NCBI GenBank assembly: GCA_029844215.1
Contig: CM056721.1
Location: forward strand, 10,552,368 to 10,616,367
DNA: 64,000 bases
Origin: Przewalskia tangutica
Taxonomy: Eukaryota; Streptophyta; Magnoliopsida; Solanales; Solanaceae
Direction of reading: 5' to 3'
Made by a program: the position numbers and the translations under genes. The notes below the pieces were generated by a model. That model was not told the origin of the DNA. It ran no database searches and was given only the letters and a program-made list of their open reading frames with translations. This document shows positions 1-12,094 of this stretch, piece after piece (within the stretch, counting starts at the first letter, position 1; each line of letters begins with the position of its first letter).

Positions 1-2152
1 GTAAAGCTGGAAAATCGTAATAATATCATAAGTCAAAAATAAGTTGGAGTCATAGATAAAAATCAATTTCCTTGCTTGTGCCTTACTAACAATGAGTAAC
101 AAGTATAAAACTTATAGCATAAAAATAGGAGGCTCGCGATCAAAACAGGGTACCTCGCCAGTAATATCATTAAGCAATCCTACTCGCGGAACTATTTCAC
201 CGCGTGGGTCCTGTGGACCCGCGTGAGGTCATCCGCCGTCGTGGGACTATTTCACCCGCGTGGAACTATTTCACCGCGTGGATCTGTGGACCGCGTGAGT
301 ACCATCGCCGTACTCGCGTGAGACTATTTCACCGCGTGGATCACGTGGTGGGATCCGCGTGAGTCTGCGCGCTCGCATCATGGGTAGCAAATCCATGGCA
401 TAAATAATAACCCGGGGTTTACCCCGTAATAATATAAATATATAACATAGCTCATCCGGCTATCATACATAACATAAACACTACCGGCCTATCATATCAT
501 ACATAAGCACTACCGGCCTATCATAACATAAGCAAGTTAAGAAATCCCCTAACTTCTTATTAACATTATTAATATATCCTCTCATTTTAGTATCCTAATG
601 CACTAACATGTCTTTTAATAGAAAATCAGAATTCAACCCAAGTACCGTATCTTAACTTTTAAGAAATAACTCTTTTTATACAAAAATTCCAAGATACTAA
701 TCACCATAGTGTCAAGTTACGATTTCTTTCAAGACAAGTCACATTTCCTTTTAAAAATATAATAGGCTTCTAAATCAAGTGACTTCATTTCCTTTAAAAC
801 CTTAGGCAACCAATGCCTAAAAATCAATTCACCTTTCTTAGTTTCAAATCCTTTACCCGTACTTGTTTTAATTAGAGTAAACCTTTCTTTGTGAACCTTT
901 CAAGAAAACTAATATAACCAACTTCCCATAAAGTCATTATATTAGCGTTATCCCTTTGTCAAATACATTTTCCCTAAATCGAGAACTTATACTTTTGAAA
1001 TGAAACAAGTAGCATATACTTTTAAAACAAGTGAAAGATATCAAATCTTGTACGTCTACCGTACTACATAGGTACAACTACTCATGCTCAAGAGATAGGA
1101 AAGTTCCACATACATCTTCGGTCAATCCACTTGTTAATTCCAACTATCGCACGTAATACGTCAACCTATAATGACCATAATACGTTTATTAACTTCTAGT
1201 TTCAAAGTAGAATATTTCCAAGTTCAAGGCTACTAATTCCTATGGAAAATTAGGCATCATTTCCTTTGTTTCTACTCACTTTGCCACCTTTTCAAAGGCC
1301 GATTTTTAACACTCAAACGCCACATTTAAGGCCCAACATCCAAACCAACACAAAGGGGATTACACACCTAAACTTGGGTGTGTAAAATTCTGCCCCAAAA
1401 GTTATAACAATTAATCTTAACAAGTTTAAGGTAATTTTTAGGCTACAACATGCTCACATAACCTCTTTAGCCAAATCCTTCATACCCAAACCACATTTCT
1501 TGCATGCAATGACTCTAAGAGCATTATTTACTACCACAAGTTCTTTCTTCTTAACATGCAACACTAAAAACTAATTATAAATGAAGAATCATTACCTTAG
1601 GGCTTTAGCCAAAACTATTCCAACAATTTTTTTGCTAGCCTCCTTTTCAAGAATACCACCACAATAACCTCCACAAGCTTGCAAATAACTTTCCTTCTTA
1701 ACACCCTTTTCAGACTTTCCTTAAGCTTGGAGTTTCTCTTGATTTTCTAGAGAAGGAGAGCTTTTAACTTAGAGAGAGAGAGATAGATGAAAGATGAAAG
1801 ATGACCAAGTCTTCAAGACTTGGTCAATATAAGGCATCTGCAATTCAGATGGAGGGGACACTTGTCACCCACCATGACCTCTTTTAAAACAAAACGGTCT
1901 GAAATTTCCACTAACTCGCAGATCCGCCTCGGCCATGCCTGCGATCGGCGCGCTGAAACTCTGCCGCTCTAAGGACTTTCCGCGCGCTTCGCTTCACAGC
2001 GCGCGCTGAAACTCAGCGACCGCCGGATCTTCCGTCGCGGCCCTGTCTTCCGGCGTCGCGGCCCTGTCTTACAATCACTCGCTTGGCGCGCGTACGCTCT
2101 GCCGCGGCCGCGAGGCCCTGACCGCGGTCGGACCGAACCACGGGGTATAACA
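1..2152 (-). mobile_element. Partial LTR of a retrotransposon (runs off the left edge)
   Basis: Read on the minus strand, this segment starts with TGTTATACCCCGTGG exactly where the protease reading frame of the neighbouring Gypsy element stops, so its right end is an LTR terminus. It has no coding capacity. It carries short internal repeats: a core actatttcaccgcgtgg recurs about four times between 185 and 345, and a core actaccggcctatca recurs between 480 and 530. A GC-rich patch fills about 1920-2140. The five bases to the right (ATAAA) would be one copy of a target-site duplication; the other copy is outside the window. The superfamily is not proven; such LTRs in Solanaceae are usually Gypsy. 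Confidence 0.6.
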
Positions 2153-4259
2153 ATAAATTTGCCCACTTTCACTAACACATTTTCAATAATACCCCTGGGA
2201 TGTACGACTGAGCGATCAGCTAGCTGCAGGTTCACTGTAGTGGGCTTTGCTTCCCCCAAACCGAGTCTTTTAAACACAGAGAGAGGCATCAAGTTGATAC
2301 TGGTCCCTAAATCACACAAAGCCCGTTTACATATCACCTTACCTATAGTGCAAGGTAGGGTGAAACTCCCTGGATCCTTCAACTTAGGGAGTCGTTTCTT
2401 CTGCAATATAACACTGCACTCCTCTGTCAGGGCTATTGTCTCATAATCCGCCAGCTTCCTCTTCTTAAACAGGATGTCCTTCATGAACTTTACATATGCT
2501 GACATTTGCTCTAAAGCTTCAATGAACGGAAGATTAATATGCAACTTTTTGAAGACCTCTAAAAACTTGGAAAACTCTCTGTCTAAGGACTTCTTCCGCA
2601 GTCTTTGAGGATAAGAGATTATGTCTACATATTCTCTTCTTACTGCCGGTGGAGCCTTCAATAAATTAGTGTGGTCATCAGTAACCCTCTCATTTTCTAT
2701 TTCAACTGTCTTCTCCACTCTTGGTTGGGGCCCTCACTGCTCTAACTGCTTCCCACTTCTCAGACTGACTGCTTGGCATTGCTCCTCTGGATTCATCACT
2801 GTCTTACTGGGGAGAGCCCCCTGAGGTCTATCACTCAACTTCTTTGCCAACTGCCCTATTTGAGTTTCCAAACCCCTAATAGAAGATCTCGTCTCCGTCA
2901 TGAATTGGATCTGAGAGTTGGTCATTATTGCTTGGAAATTGGCCAAGGTTGAAATTAAGTACTTAGTTTCTGCCATGAATGGCCTTGTCTCCGTGACGAA
3001 TTATGCTTGGGAGTTTGCCAATGTCAATAATGTCATTTTCAACTCATCTGACTCCTCGTGTGAAATTTGGTGAAATTTGAGCTAGCGTCTGCCACGATCA
3101 TTCTTCCACGAAAAATCTGGATAATTTTTTCTCCCATGGTTATATGTGTTAGATTGTGCATTGTTGTATTGCCTCTGAAAGTGTCCCACAACTTGACATT
3201 GAGCCTGCTCCATTGGGATGTCGTTTGCATCAGTTTATGGACATCTATAAAAGGTATGCGGACCCCCACAAATTTCACAAACTGCTTGCATCTGGACTGC
3301 CTTTACGGATATGGTATTCTGCTGGAGCTGCTTAGTCAAGAGAGCAACTTGTGCCTGCAGTGCAGTGATAACATCTGTCTCATGAACTCCAACTGCTTTT
3401 CTGCCACTTATTCCTCTCTCATATGGCAAGTGATTATTTATGGTCATGTCTTCCAACAAGTCATGGGCTTCATGTGCTGTCCTCCTCATGAAAGTACTAC
3501 TAGCAGCTGCATCAATAATTATTCTAGTAGTCCCACTCAAACCATTGTAGAAGATGTGCACCAAGTTCCATTGTTCAAGGCCATGATGTGGGCACTTCCT
3601 CTGCAAATCCTTGAACCTTTCCCAAGCATCATACAGTGACTCTCCATCCATTTGATAGAAACTGTTCAATTATCCCCTAAGTCTTGCTGGCTTTGCTGGT
3701 GGAAATAATTTTTCAAGGAACTTCTGGGCCAGGTCCCGTCATGTGAAGATAGAGTCTGTTGGCAGGGAGTTCAACCAAACCTTCGCCCTTTCCCTGAGCG
3801 AAAACGGGAAGAGCCTCAACCGGATAGCATCATCAGTGACACCATTGTATTTGAATGTGGCACAAAGCTCCAGGAAATTCGCAATGTGCGTATGTGGCTC
3901 CTCATATGGCGACCCTCCAAAGTGGATTGTGTTCTGCACCATACCCAGAATAGCAGGTTTAATCTCAAAAATTTTGGCTCATATTACTGGAAGTCTTATG
4001 CAAGTCTGCACCCCTGTCAATGTAGGCAATACATAATCCCTCAAGCTTCTTTCTGCAGGGATTTGTCTTAAGACATGCGGTAGCTCGCCATCCGCCACAT
4101 TATTGTTTTGATGATGTTTCATTATCAAAGGATCAACACTTTCATTGTATTTCCTGTAAGTGATAAAAAACAAGCAAACAGATCACGGCAAAATGTTCTC
4201 AAATAAAAAAACAAATTAGAAATAAGGATAGATAGTTCGATATTGATTATACTCCAGTC

Positions 4260-4281
4260 CCAGGCAACGGCCCCAAAAACT
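4260..4281 (-). promoter_or_regulatory. Primer-binding site of the Athila-like element
   Basis: Directly after the LTR end, the minus strand reads AGTTTTTGGGGCCGTTGCC and continues TGGG. Athila-type elements usually carry a primer-binding site complementary to the 3' end of tRNA-Asp, of the form TGGCGCCGTTGCCGGGG. This copy differs from that by a few bases. Confidence 0.55.
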
Positions 4282-5581
4282 TGTTAGGCGATTTACAAAT
4301 GCTCACGCAAGTGCACGTATCGTTCACAAGTAATATATTCTGTAAGACCGAATATCATCCACAGAGACTGATTACCAAGTACCGAACTCCTAAATTTTGG
4401 TTTCTATTTGACAATCGATAAATTGTTGGTTTTGTACTAAGAAATATCATTAAAGTGAAGTGCATGAAACTAGACTAGATTTATAATACTAAAGGTTTAT
4501 AACAGTTATGAAGGGAATAGGGCTTCCAATCTCCTCGACTATCCACTATTTCTCGTGTTAATGTAATGTTAATGATTCTCCTTGTTATTAAGGTAGCAGG
4601 TTAACTAGTCTGTCATCATATTCCGGTTAGGATATACGAGAGCTCAATCTTGTGCAGAAAACTTCTATATTTCTATGATAGATTTTACCACACAAGAGGA
4701 TTAAGAACAGTAACCTTAAACACTACACAAGTATCGGGGTACTTTCGTCCACGATTTTAACATGTGTCTAAACAATTACAGCATATTCAAATCTCTCCTC
4801 TCGGTTCTTGATTCGAAATCATATAGGTAATGATAATTAGTAGCTAATTAATTATCAAGCAATCAAAGCAATGTTGAATAGATCTTAATACACTGAAGAA
4901 GAAATCATTAACTAATGCATTAACTATATGGACGAGTTTCAAGAAGATTCTATGGAAACCCTACTAAAGTAATTAGATCCTAGCCATGAACATTCTAAGA
5001 ACTAATACAATCCAACAATAACTGAAATAATTACGGAGAAAAGAAAAATAATATGAACTAAAGTCCCAATTGTGGCCTCCAAATCTGCCCCCAATGATGT
5101 TGTGTGTTCAAGAATAGACTACCCCTCTAAAAAGTAAAAACTGATCCCTAGGGCTTTAAATAGGTATCAATTTCGTGCCCTAGGGACCCTATTGCCCTTG
5201 ACCAATTCCAACTCGGAGCTGAAAAATTCCGTGCAAGCGCATGGTCTGCAGTCGGCAGGAGTGCGAAACTCTGCGACTCTGAATAAATGGCACCGCTGAT
5301 TCGCTCGAATGCACCGGTCTTTGAAAGTCTGCTGATTCTGCTGTTTTGCCGTGATCCGCCTCTGCGCGGTCTTCTTTTTTCGAGTCATCGATTTTCGAAT
5401 TTTTTCTGCCTCGGGGCCTCCTTTTATGCGCACTTTTCGCTCCTTTTTGTCATTTTGCCTTTTTGAACCGCTGTGACTCAAAAGAAAGAAAAACAACCCT
5501 AAAACTGTATTAGACGCAACGAAAATGGGTAAAATACTACTCGAAAATGACTCAAAATAGGTATATGAAATATGCCTAACA
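4282..5581 (-). repeat. 5' LTR of the Athila-like element
   Basis: The segment is 1300 bp and begins TGTTAGGCATA and ends CGCCTAACA on the minus strand, giving the inverted terminal motif TGTTAGGC/GCCTAACA. It shares long stretches with the solo LTR at 46613-47839 on the opposite strand, including the segment on ring-form clues such as cttgtgacgatacgtacac versus its counterpart near 4310-4330. A GC-rich patch lies near 5215-5300. Confidence 0.85.
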
Positions 5582-5875
5582 ATTTTCCTTGGATTTTACA
5601 TAATCGATAGAAATAATACCCGTGGTGATCAGTTGTCTAACGGTCTTCTGTCTCCGTCGGATATGACGAGATTTGTCGTTGTACATTGAACTCCGTGCCC
5701 TTCCTAGAGCCGATTGGTTGTCTCAATGGATCATTACAGAAGGTGAGGTTTTATCCCAACACGGGATATCGTCTAAGAAGTCATGAAGCCACTCAACTTT
5801 TTCTCCTGCTTTGTCTAAAGCAATGAACTTCGATTCCATCGTGGATCGGGCGATGCAAGTTTGCTTAGAGGATTT

Positions 5876-6914
5876 TCAAGACACAGCCCCTCCACCAATT
5901 GTAAATATATACCCATTGGTGGACTTGGTGTTTTCTATATTAGATATCCAGTTTGCATCACTGTACCCCTCTAGTACAACTGAATATCTCGAATAATGCA
6001 ACCCGTAATTTTGCGTGTATTTTAGGTACCGTAGTACCCGACTCAACGCGTTCCAGTGATAATCACTTGGATTGCAGGTGAACCTAGCCAACTTGTTGAC
6101 CACATAGGCGATATCAAGTATGGTAAAGTTTGTTATGTACATCAAACTTCCAATCACATGCGCATATCGTTCATGGCATACGGGCGCACCACGTTTTTTA
6201 TTAATCTTTTGATTTATATCTAGTGGTGGCGTTATCGGCGTACTGTCGAACATCTCAAACTTTCTCAGCACATCCTCGATGTAGTGAGGCTGAGATAAAA
6301 CCAGTCCGTCAGACGTCTTAGAGATTTTGATCCCTAAGATGACATGTTCAATACCCATATCCTTCATGTCAAAACTTTATTTCAACATGTTTTTAGTCTC
6401 TAAGATCAACCTGGGACTGCTCTTTGTGATCAACATGTCATCTACGTAAATGCATATCATGACGAACGAGATACATTTGTCACACATTAATGACGAACCC
6501 TTTCGATAGTAGAGTACTATCAAATTTCTCGTGCCATTGTTTAGGGTCTGTTTCAGTCCATACAGAGATTTGACAAGCCGACAAACTTTCTTTTCTTGTC
6601 CTGGAACCACATACCCCTCCCTCAGGTTGGTCCATATAAATTTCTTCTTTCAAATCACTATTTAGAAAGGTTGTCTTAACATCCATTTGATGTATATCAA
6701 GATCCCGCAATGCGGCGATCGTAATGAATACTCGTATGGACGTCATTCTAGACACCGGGGAGTACGTGTCAAAGTAGTCAAAACCCTTCTTTTTTCGATA
6801 GCCCTTGACTACCAACCTGGCCTTGTACTTATCTATAGATCCATCTGCTTTATACTTTCGTTTGAGTATCCATTTACACCCCAATGGTTTGTTTACCGGA
6901 GGAATATCAACCAA
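5876..6914 (-). pseudogene. Copia reverse transcriptase/RNase H (broken)
   Basis: Two overlapping frames (6914-6480 and 6610-6377) plus 6367-5876 make up the RVT_2-type reverse transcriptase. The segment GYRKKKGFDYFDTYSPV is the usual Copia RT start region. ICIYVDDMLI holds the catalytic YVDD. VIGSLMYI and GYSDANW mark the end of RT and the RNase H start. At least two frameshifts are needed to join the parts. RNase H continues in another frame to 5582, where the Athila-like LTR begins. Confidence 0.85.
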
Positions 6915-7302
6915 CTCCCAAGTATGGTTGTGCAGGATGAAGTCTATTTCACTCTTTATAGCTTCTTACCAGAGCGGTGCTTCTGGAGTTGACAACGCTT
7001 CAGCAATTGTCCGTGGTTCGTCATGAATCATATAAACTACAAAGTCTAGATCGAAAGACTTATCCTCCCCCCCCCCCAATTTTACTTCATCTTGGTTCCA
7101 TAACTGGAGCCTCCAAGTCCTGAGAATCTGGAACACTAGATTCCGAATAATCAACCACTTCGGAGTCCACTAGATCTGAACCACCTAGATCCGGGCAGTC
7201 AATGACTCCGGAATCCTGTGAGCTTTGTTCATAACTTCATTTGCGAGAGGTTATGACTCTTTCCTTTCTAGGAAACGTGTCCTCAAAGAAATTGACATCC
7301 TT

Positions 7303-8291
7303 TTATTCCATGATTGTACCCACATGGATGTCTGGTACATCTGACTTATGCACTAAAAAATGATAAACACTACTGTTATTTGAATATCCGATGAATATGC
7401 AATCTACAGTCTTAGGCCCAATCTTGACCTGTTTTGGCTTAGGTACTTCAACCTTTGCCAAACAACCCCACACCTTCAAGTATTTGTAGGTGGGTTTCTT
7501 TCCCTTCCATAACTCGTATGTAGTCTTGTCATTACTCTTATGTGAGACTTTATTAAGAATCTTTTTAGCGGTAAGGACAATTTCTCCCCACATATTTTGT
7601 GGAAGACCGAAATTGATGAGCAAATCATTCATCATTTTCTTCAATGTACGGTTCTTGCGTTCAACGACACCGTTTGATTGAGGTGAGTATGGAGCCGTCG
7701 TTTGATGAACAATGCCCGACTGGGCACAATATTCTTCAAAAGGTGCTATGTATTCTCCCCTTCTATCACTAAGAATTTATTTAATCCGTACGCTTAGTTG
7801 GTTTTCAACTTCTTCTTTGTAGCGTTTGAATGCTTCAAAGGCCTCATCCTTACTTTTTAATAAGTAAAGTTAACAATACCTTGTGCTATCATCGATGAAT
7901 GTCATAAAGTACTTGTTCCCCTAGTTTGTACAAATTTTAAATCACATATATCTGTGTGAATAAGTTCTAGAGGAGCGGTTTCCCTTTCGACGGATCTAAA
8001 GGGAGTCTTTGTAAGTTTTGCCTCTACGCACACCTCACACTTACGTTGAGGGTTTACATCGATAGACGGCAAGAACTCCAACTTTACCAATCTTTGGATA
8101 GATTGATAGTTTACATGTTCTAATCTATGATGCCATAAATTAGAGGACTCAAGCAAATAAGAGGAATCTTCAATTTTATTGATAGAGGACATTACAAGCA
8201 AGGCGTTAACTTTGAAGAGACCTTCACAGACGAAGCCCCTTCCCACAAAAGTTCCACCCTTGGTGATTACAAATTTATTGGATTCAAACAC
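7303..8291 (-). pseudogene. Copia integrase (broken)
   Basis: Part 8291-7902 has the pre-integrase zinc-binding region: WHHRLEH followed by CEVCVEAK, then ELIHTDICDL at the start of the catalytic core. Part 7644-7303 holds the C-terminal core (VSHKSNDKTTYELWKGKKP and KVWGCLAKV). Stops separate them. The integrase lies upstream of RT on the minus strand, as expected for Copia. Confidence 0.85.
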
Positions 8292-8490
8292 TAGCTTAAA
8301 CCAGCATTAACCAACAAAGGACCTAAAATTAAATTTCTTCTAATATCATGTACATGAATTACATCCTTTAGAGTAAGCTCCCTTCCGGAAGTCATCTTCA
8401 TGACCACTTTTCCTACCCCAGCACATCAGAAGAAGCGTTGTTACCCATGAACAATTTTTTATCTGTAACTAGTGTATATGTGGAGAAGGC

Positions 8491-9012
8491 TTATCTATTG
8501 GAACAGATGTGACGGGTAGCACCCGTATCCATCCACCACTGCATGAGGTTCTCAACGCGGTTGGCTTCAAGCACCACCGCCGAGAATTCCTCAATCATAT
8601 CGTCGAGAAGCGTGTCTTCGACGATGTTAGCCTTTGCATTGCCCTTGGCTTTCTCTTTTTTCTTATTCTTGAGTTTGCGACAATCCTTGATCACGTGTCC
8701 AGATTTTCCACAGTGATGGCAGGTCCCCTTAAACTTCTCTGTTGTTGGGGCCTTACCATCCTTCTGGAACTTGCGCTTCTTGCTCGTGTTTCCTTTGGCC
8801 TCCACCAGATTTGCCTTTGCCTCAGCGGGTTGCTTACCCTTAGGCATGTCCTTCTTATTATCCTCCTGAATCTGGAGTTTGATAATAAGTTTCTCAAAGG
8901 TCATTTCCTTTGTCTTGAGTTTTAAGTAACTCATGAACTCATTCCACGAGGGAAGTAACTTCTCAATTAATGAGGCAACCAAAAATTGTTCATTTGGTTT
9001 CATTCCTTCCAA
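8491..9012 (-). pseudogene. Copia gag C-terminal part and protease start
   Basis: The 173-residue frame runs from the gag helical region through one CCHC zinc knuckle (CHHCGKSGHVIKDC) to WWMDTGATRHIC, the protease active-site triad D-T-G. The upstream gag N-terminal part is separated from it by the insertion at 9190-11601 and resumes at 11607-12051. Confidence 0.85.
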
Positions 9013-9189
9013 ATCAGGTGATGTAGAATCATTTGAAATTTCTGGACTTGGGACATCACAGTCTTGTTATCCACCATTTGAAATTTCAGAAATTTTCCAA
9101 CAATGAATTTCTTAGTACCAGCATCTTGTGCATTGTACTTTTTCTGCAGTTTATCCCACAACTTTTTGGAGGTGCCAACGGTGCAATAC

Positions 9190-11601
9190 TGTAAAGTCCC
9201 AAAAAAAATTGTGTTTCATGTGTGTGCAGTTTGTATATCTATGACTAATGTACACGTGTTACGACCTTATTCACATTCGAGGACGAATGTTGTTTAAGGA
9301 GGGGAGAATATAAAATCCCAAAATAAATTAATAAATTTTGAAGAAAAAAATAGAACAACAAAAAACAAATTAATATATAAAAATTTGCACATTTCCCTCA
9401 TAAACTAACCCCTGTCCCTCAACCCCTTCTTTCACACATTCCACTCCTCACATCCCAAAATATGTGCAACATGCACATCTATATAGTTAACTCACACAAT
9501 GAAGAGAGCAAAACAATTTTCAGAAAAATACAAAGAAAAATCAGGAACAAAACAAAGAGGGAAAATCCAAAATTTTCAGAGAACGAAGATTAAAGAAAGC
9601 GATTAAGGAGTCTCAATAAAGACTTGGTTGAAGTATAAGTTGAAGTTAAAGTTCATTCACAATTACGAATCAACAAATGTGAGTTTTCTCACTCAAAATT
9701 TTTAGTGAAATCTTTTAGTTTAAGTTCTATACATGTTAGAATATAATTCGGGTGTTAAAAGAAAAATCATGAATTTTGATTGTTTAAACAACTAGTTTGA
9801 GTCATGAACTTTATGAATTGTTTTCCTAAGTTGTACTTATTAGAATTAGATAAAATTTTGGTTGATTGTAAAACTTTATGTTACGAACAGATCGAACCAA
9901 AGAGGATATAAGACGAACTTACGATTTAAGAGTTATCATAGTTTAAAGTTTCTGCCTTAGATTTGGACGAAATTCGGGAAGGCAGAATTACGAATTGTTT
10001 TTCCTGAGTTGTACTTATTAGAATTGGATAAAAAAATTCATGGTTGTAAATATCTCTGTTACGGACAGATCGAGCCAAAGAGGGGATAAAACCGACATAC
10101 GGTTTGAGAGTTATCGTACTTTAAAGTTTCTGCCCCGGATCGATTGAAATCCGTAAGGCAGAATGTAAAAGGATAAAAATGTTGCAATTGGCACATAATA
10201 TGAAAGTTTGTTTCAAACCACAATCCTAGATTTATCTTTTCTCGTCAGTTTGATACCTTACGGAGATTAATCCGACTTACGGATAAGAAGTTATGACTGT
10301 TTTAAGATTGTGCATCGTTCTTACAATAAATCCGGTGAAATAATTTTATTAGAATTGTTAAAAATGAAAAATTGAATGTTTTGCTGGTGAATTTGAACTT
10401 TTGTGCTGATTAAAAGTTCTAGATTACTCTGTCCTCGACAATTTGAGATTTTACGGGCATAAATCTGATTTACGGCTTGAGAGTTGTAACTCTTACAAGT
10501 GGGAAGGACAAAATATTGAAAGAAGGGAACACTTTTGAGCCTTTTGAACATATAACATATATAAATATATAAATGCATCTGTGAATGCATTGCATCGGGT
10601 TGCATGCCGCAATAAATATATAAATGCATCTGTGAATGCATTGGATCGGGTTGCGCGCCACAATAAATATATAAATACATTGGATCGGGTTGTACGCCGC
10701 AACAAATATATAAATGCATCTGTGAATGCATTGGATCGGGTTAAGCGCCGCAACAAATATATTAATGAATCTGTGAATGCATTGGATCGGGTTGCACGCC
10801 GCAACAAATATATAAATGCGTCTGTGAATGCATTGGATCGGGTTGCACGTCGCAACAAATATATAAATGCATCTGTGAATGCATTGGATTGGGTTGCACG
10901 CCGCAATAAATATATAAATGCATCTGTGAATGCATCGGATCGGGATGCACGCCGCAACAAATATATAAATGCATCTGTGAATGCATTGAATCGGGTTGCA
11001 CGCCGCAACAAATATATAAATACAGTGAAATATCTTAATGTGTAATATGGGATAAAACAAAATATTGGTTAAATTAAGAATTTTCTATAAGGAGTTGGGA
11101 GGAGATGTTGTATACCTGTACGATAAATGTGTTGTAACCTAATATGTTTTTACAACATGTTTATTATATTATAATGTGATTGTACTTAGAATATTGTGAT
11201 ATTACTTTGAATTGTATGGTGAGGTTCTCACTCAGCCCCGGATGGTAGGGCTGACTCTTTTATTTAACATATTTCAGGAAAGCACGATAGAGAAAAGGCT
11301 CTGCAACAGGGCTAGCGACCGTTCCGCAGCCTCATTGTCCCACCAATCCATTACTTCAGATTTGGTGAAAGTTATTTTAGACTAATTATGTTTAAAGAAC
11401 TAAGTGTCGTTGTCTCGGGGAATGCTCCACATGAAATTGTTCTTTGTAAACTTCAAATTTCTTTTTATATGTATTATTTCCGCACTTGAATACATGCTTA
11501 ATTTATGAAGAAAAGAAGTTAATGGTTCGCCTGGAAAATGGATAGTTGTCCAGGTGTCATCACGCCCTAAGGAAAGACTTAAGAAAAGTCTGGGTGTGAC
11601 A
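9190..11601 (+). mobile_element. LTR-retrotransposon remnant: 5' LTR stub, polypurine tract and 3' LTR, with TSD AATAC
   Basis: The insert is bounded by AATAC at 9185-9189 and 11602-11606 and splits Copia gag cleanly. It starts TGTAAAGTCCCAAAA and ends GGTGTGACA. At 9309 a second, near-identical LTR start (TATAAAATCCCAAAA) follows a polypurine tract AAGGAGGGGAGAA (9296-9308). Between the two starts are about 100 bp that look like the 3' end of an internal region, with a reading frame ending SRTNVV-stop at 9297. The simplest reading is an element that lost nearly all of its 5' LTR and internal region by one deletion, leaving a whole 3' LTR (9309-11601, 2293 bp). The LTR type resembles Solanaceae Gypsy elements; this is inferred from memory. 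Confidence 0.75.
10560..11030 (+). repeat. 51-bp tandem repeat inside an LTR
   Basis: About nine copies of a 51-bp unit with cores ataaatgcatctgtgaatgc and ttggatcgggttgcacgccg. One copy near 10660-10700 lacks about 12 bp. Because 51 is divisible by three, open frames of 80-196 codons appear on both strands; I treat these as by-products of the repeat. Confidence 0.9.
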
Positions 11602-11606
11602 AATAC

Positions 11607-12051
11607 ACTGTGTAGAGAGGGTCAGACAAACAGTTCATAATATAATTCCGGTTGATGAAATCACTATGACTCCATGCATCAAGAGTCATCTTCATGCCAT
11701 TAATGACATGGATATCTTGGCCCCCTCCAGCCGTTTCATTTGGCTGAGGGTCCGTTTCATCTCAAGCTTGTGGAGGATCTTCTGTTAGAAAACGAGTCAT
11801 TCCCATAACAGTCAAGTAAAACAGCATCTTCTTCTGCCATCTCTTGAAGTTGGAGCCCATAAACTTTTCTGGGCGTTCATGGTGGAACCCAGCTGGTGGA
11901 GGAACCGTAGCGTTCCCCTGAGCAGCAGGGAAGGCGTTGTGTGAGCCTTGTGCAACAGTTGGGAAGTGCCTTGAGCAGCAGTGGGAGCGGCGGATGGTTT
12001 GCCTTGGGCACCAGTAGATGCTTCAGCAGTAAATTGTTCACATCCAGTCAT
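11607..12051 (-). pseudogene. Copia gag N-terminal part
   Basis: The minus strand opens with ATG at 12051 (MTGCEQF) and, after a frameshift, reads the Copia gag region with PEKFMGSNFKRWQKKM, a pattern typical of Copia gag polyproteins. It runs into the target-site duplication at 11602-11606 and continues beyond the insert at 9184. Confidence 0.8.
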
Positions 12052-12094
12052 CTTTGTTAGCAGTTATAGCGAATATTGTCTTAACTCTTAAGAT

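Larger units (their letters stand above)
2153..5581 (-). mobile_element. Athila/Tat-like Ty3-Gypsy retrotransposon, 5' part (LTR, PBS, gag, protease)
   Basis: Minus-strand order is LTR (5581-4282), primer-binding site, gag, protease, then interruption at 2152 by another LTR. Gag pieces lie at 4173-3979, 3942-3739, 3669-3235, 3278-3039 and 2976-2734. They include the gag-fold motif LRLFPFSLRERAKVWL and a zinc knuckle CEICGGPHTFYRC. The protease piece (2718-2153) has CDLGTSINLMP, the D-L-G variant usual in Athila-type elements. Frames shift repeatedly, so the element is dead. The right end sits inside the RNase H codons of a Copia element, which shows that this element inserted after the Copia. 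RT and integrase are not in the window. Confidence 0.85.

Noticed and set aside
2159..2446. 95-codon plus-strand frame
   Set aside because: Antisense shadow of the Gypsy protease.
5167..5496. 109-codon minus-strand frame rich in Lys/Arg
   Set aside because: It lies wholly in the Athila-like LTR; no conserved counterpart in the related solo LTR frame.
8509..8925. 138-codon plus-strand frame with hydrophobic segments
   Set aside because: Antisense to Copia gag; hydrophobicity results from reading lysine-rich gag in reverse.
10470..11060. Long repetitive open frames on both strands (154-196 codons)
   Set aside because: They arise from a 51-bp tandem repeat, a multiple of three; no start context or domain, and they lie inside an LTR.
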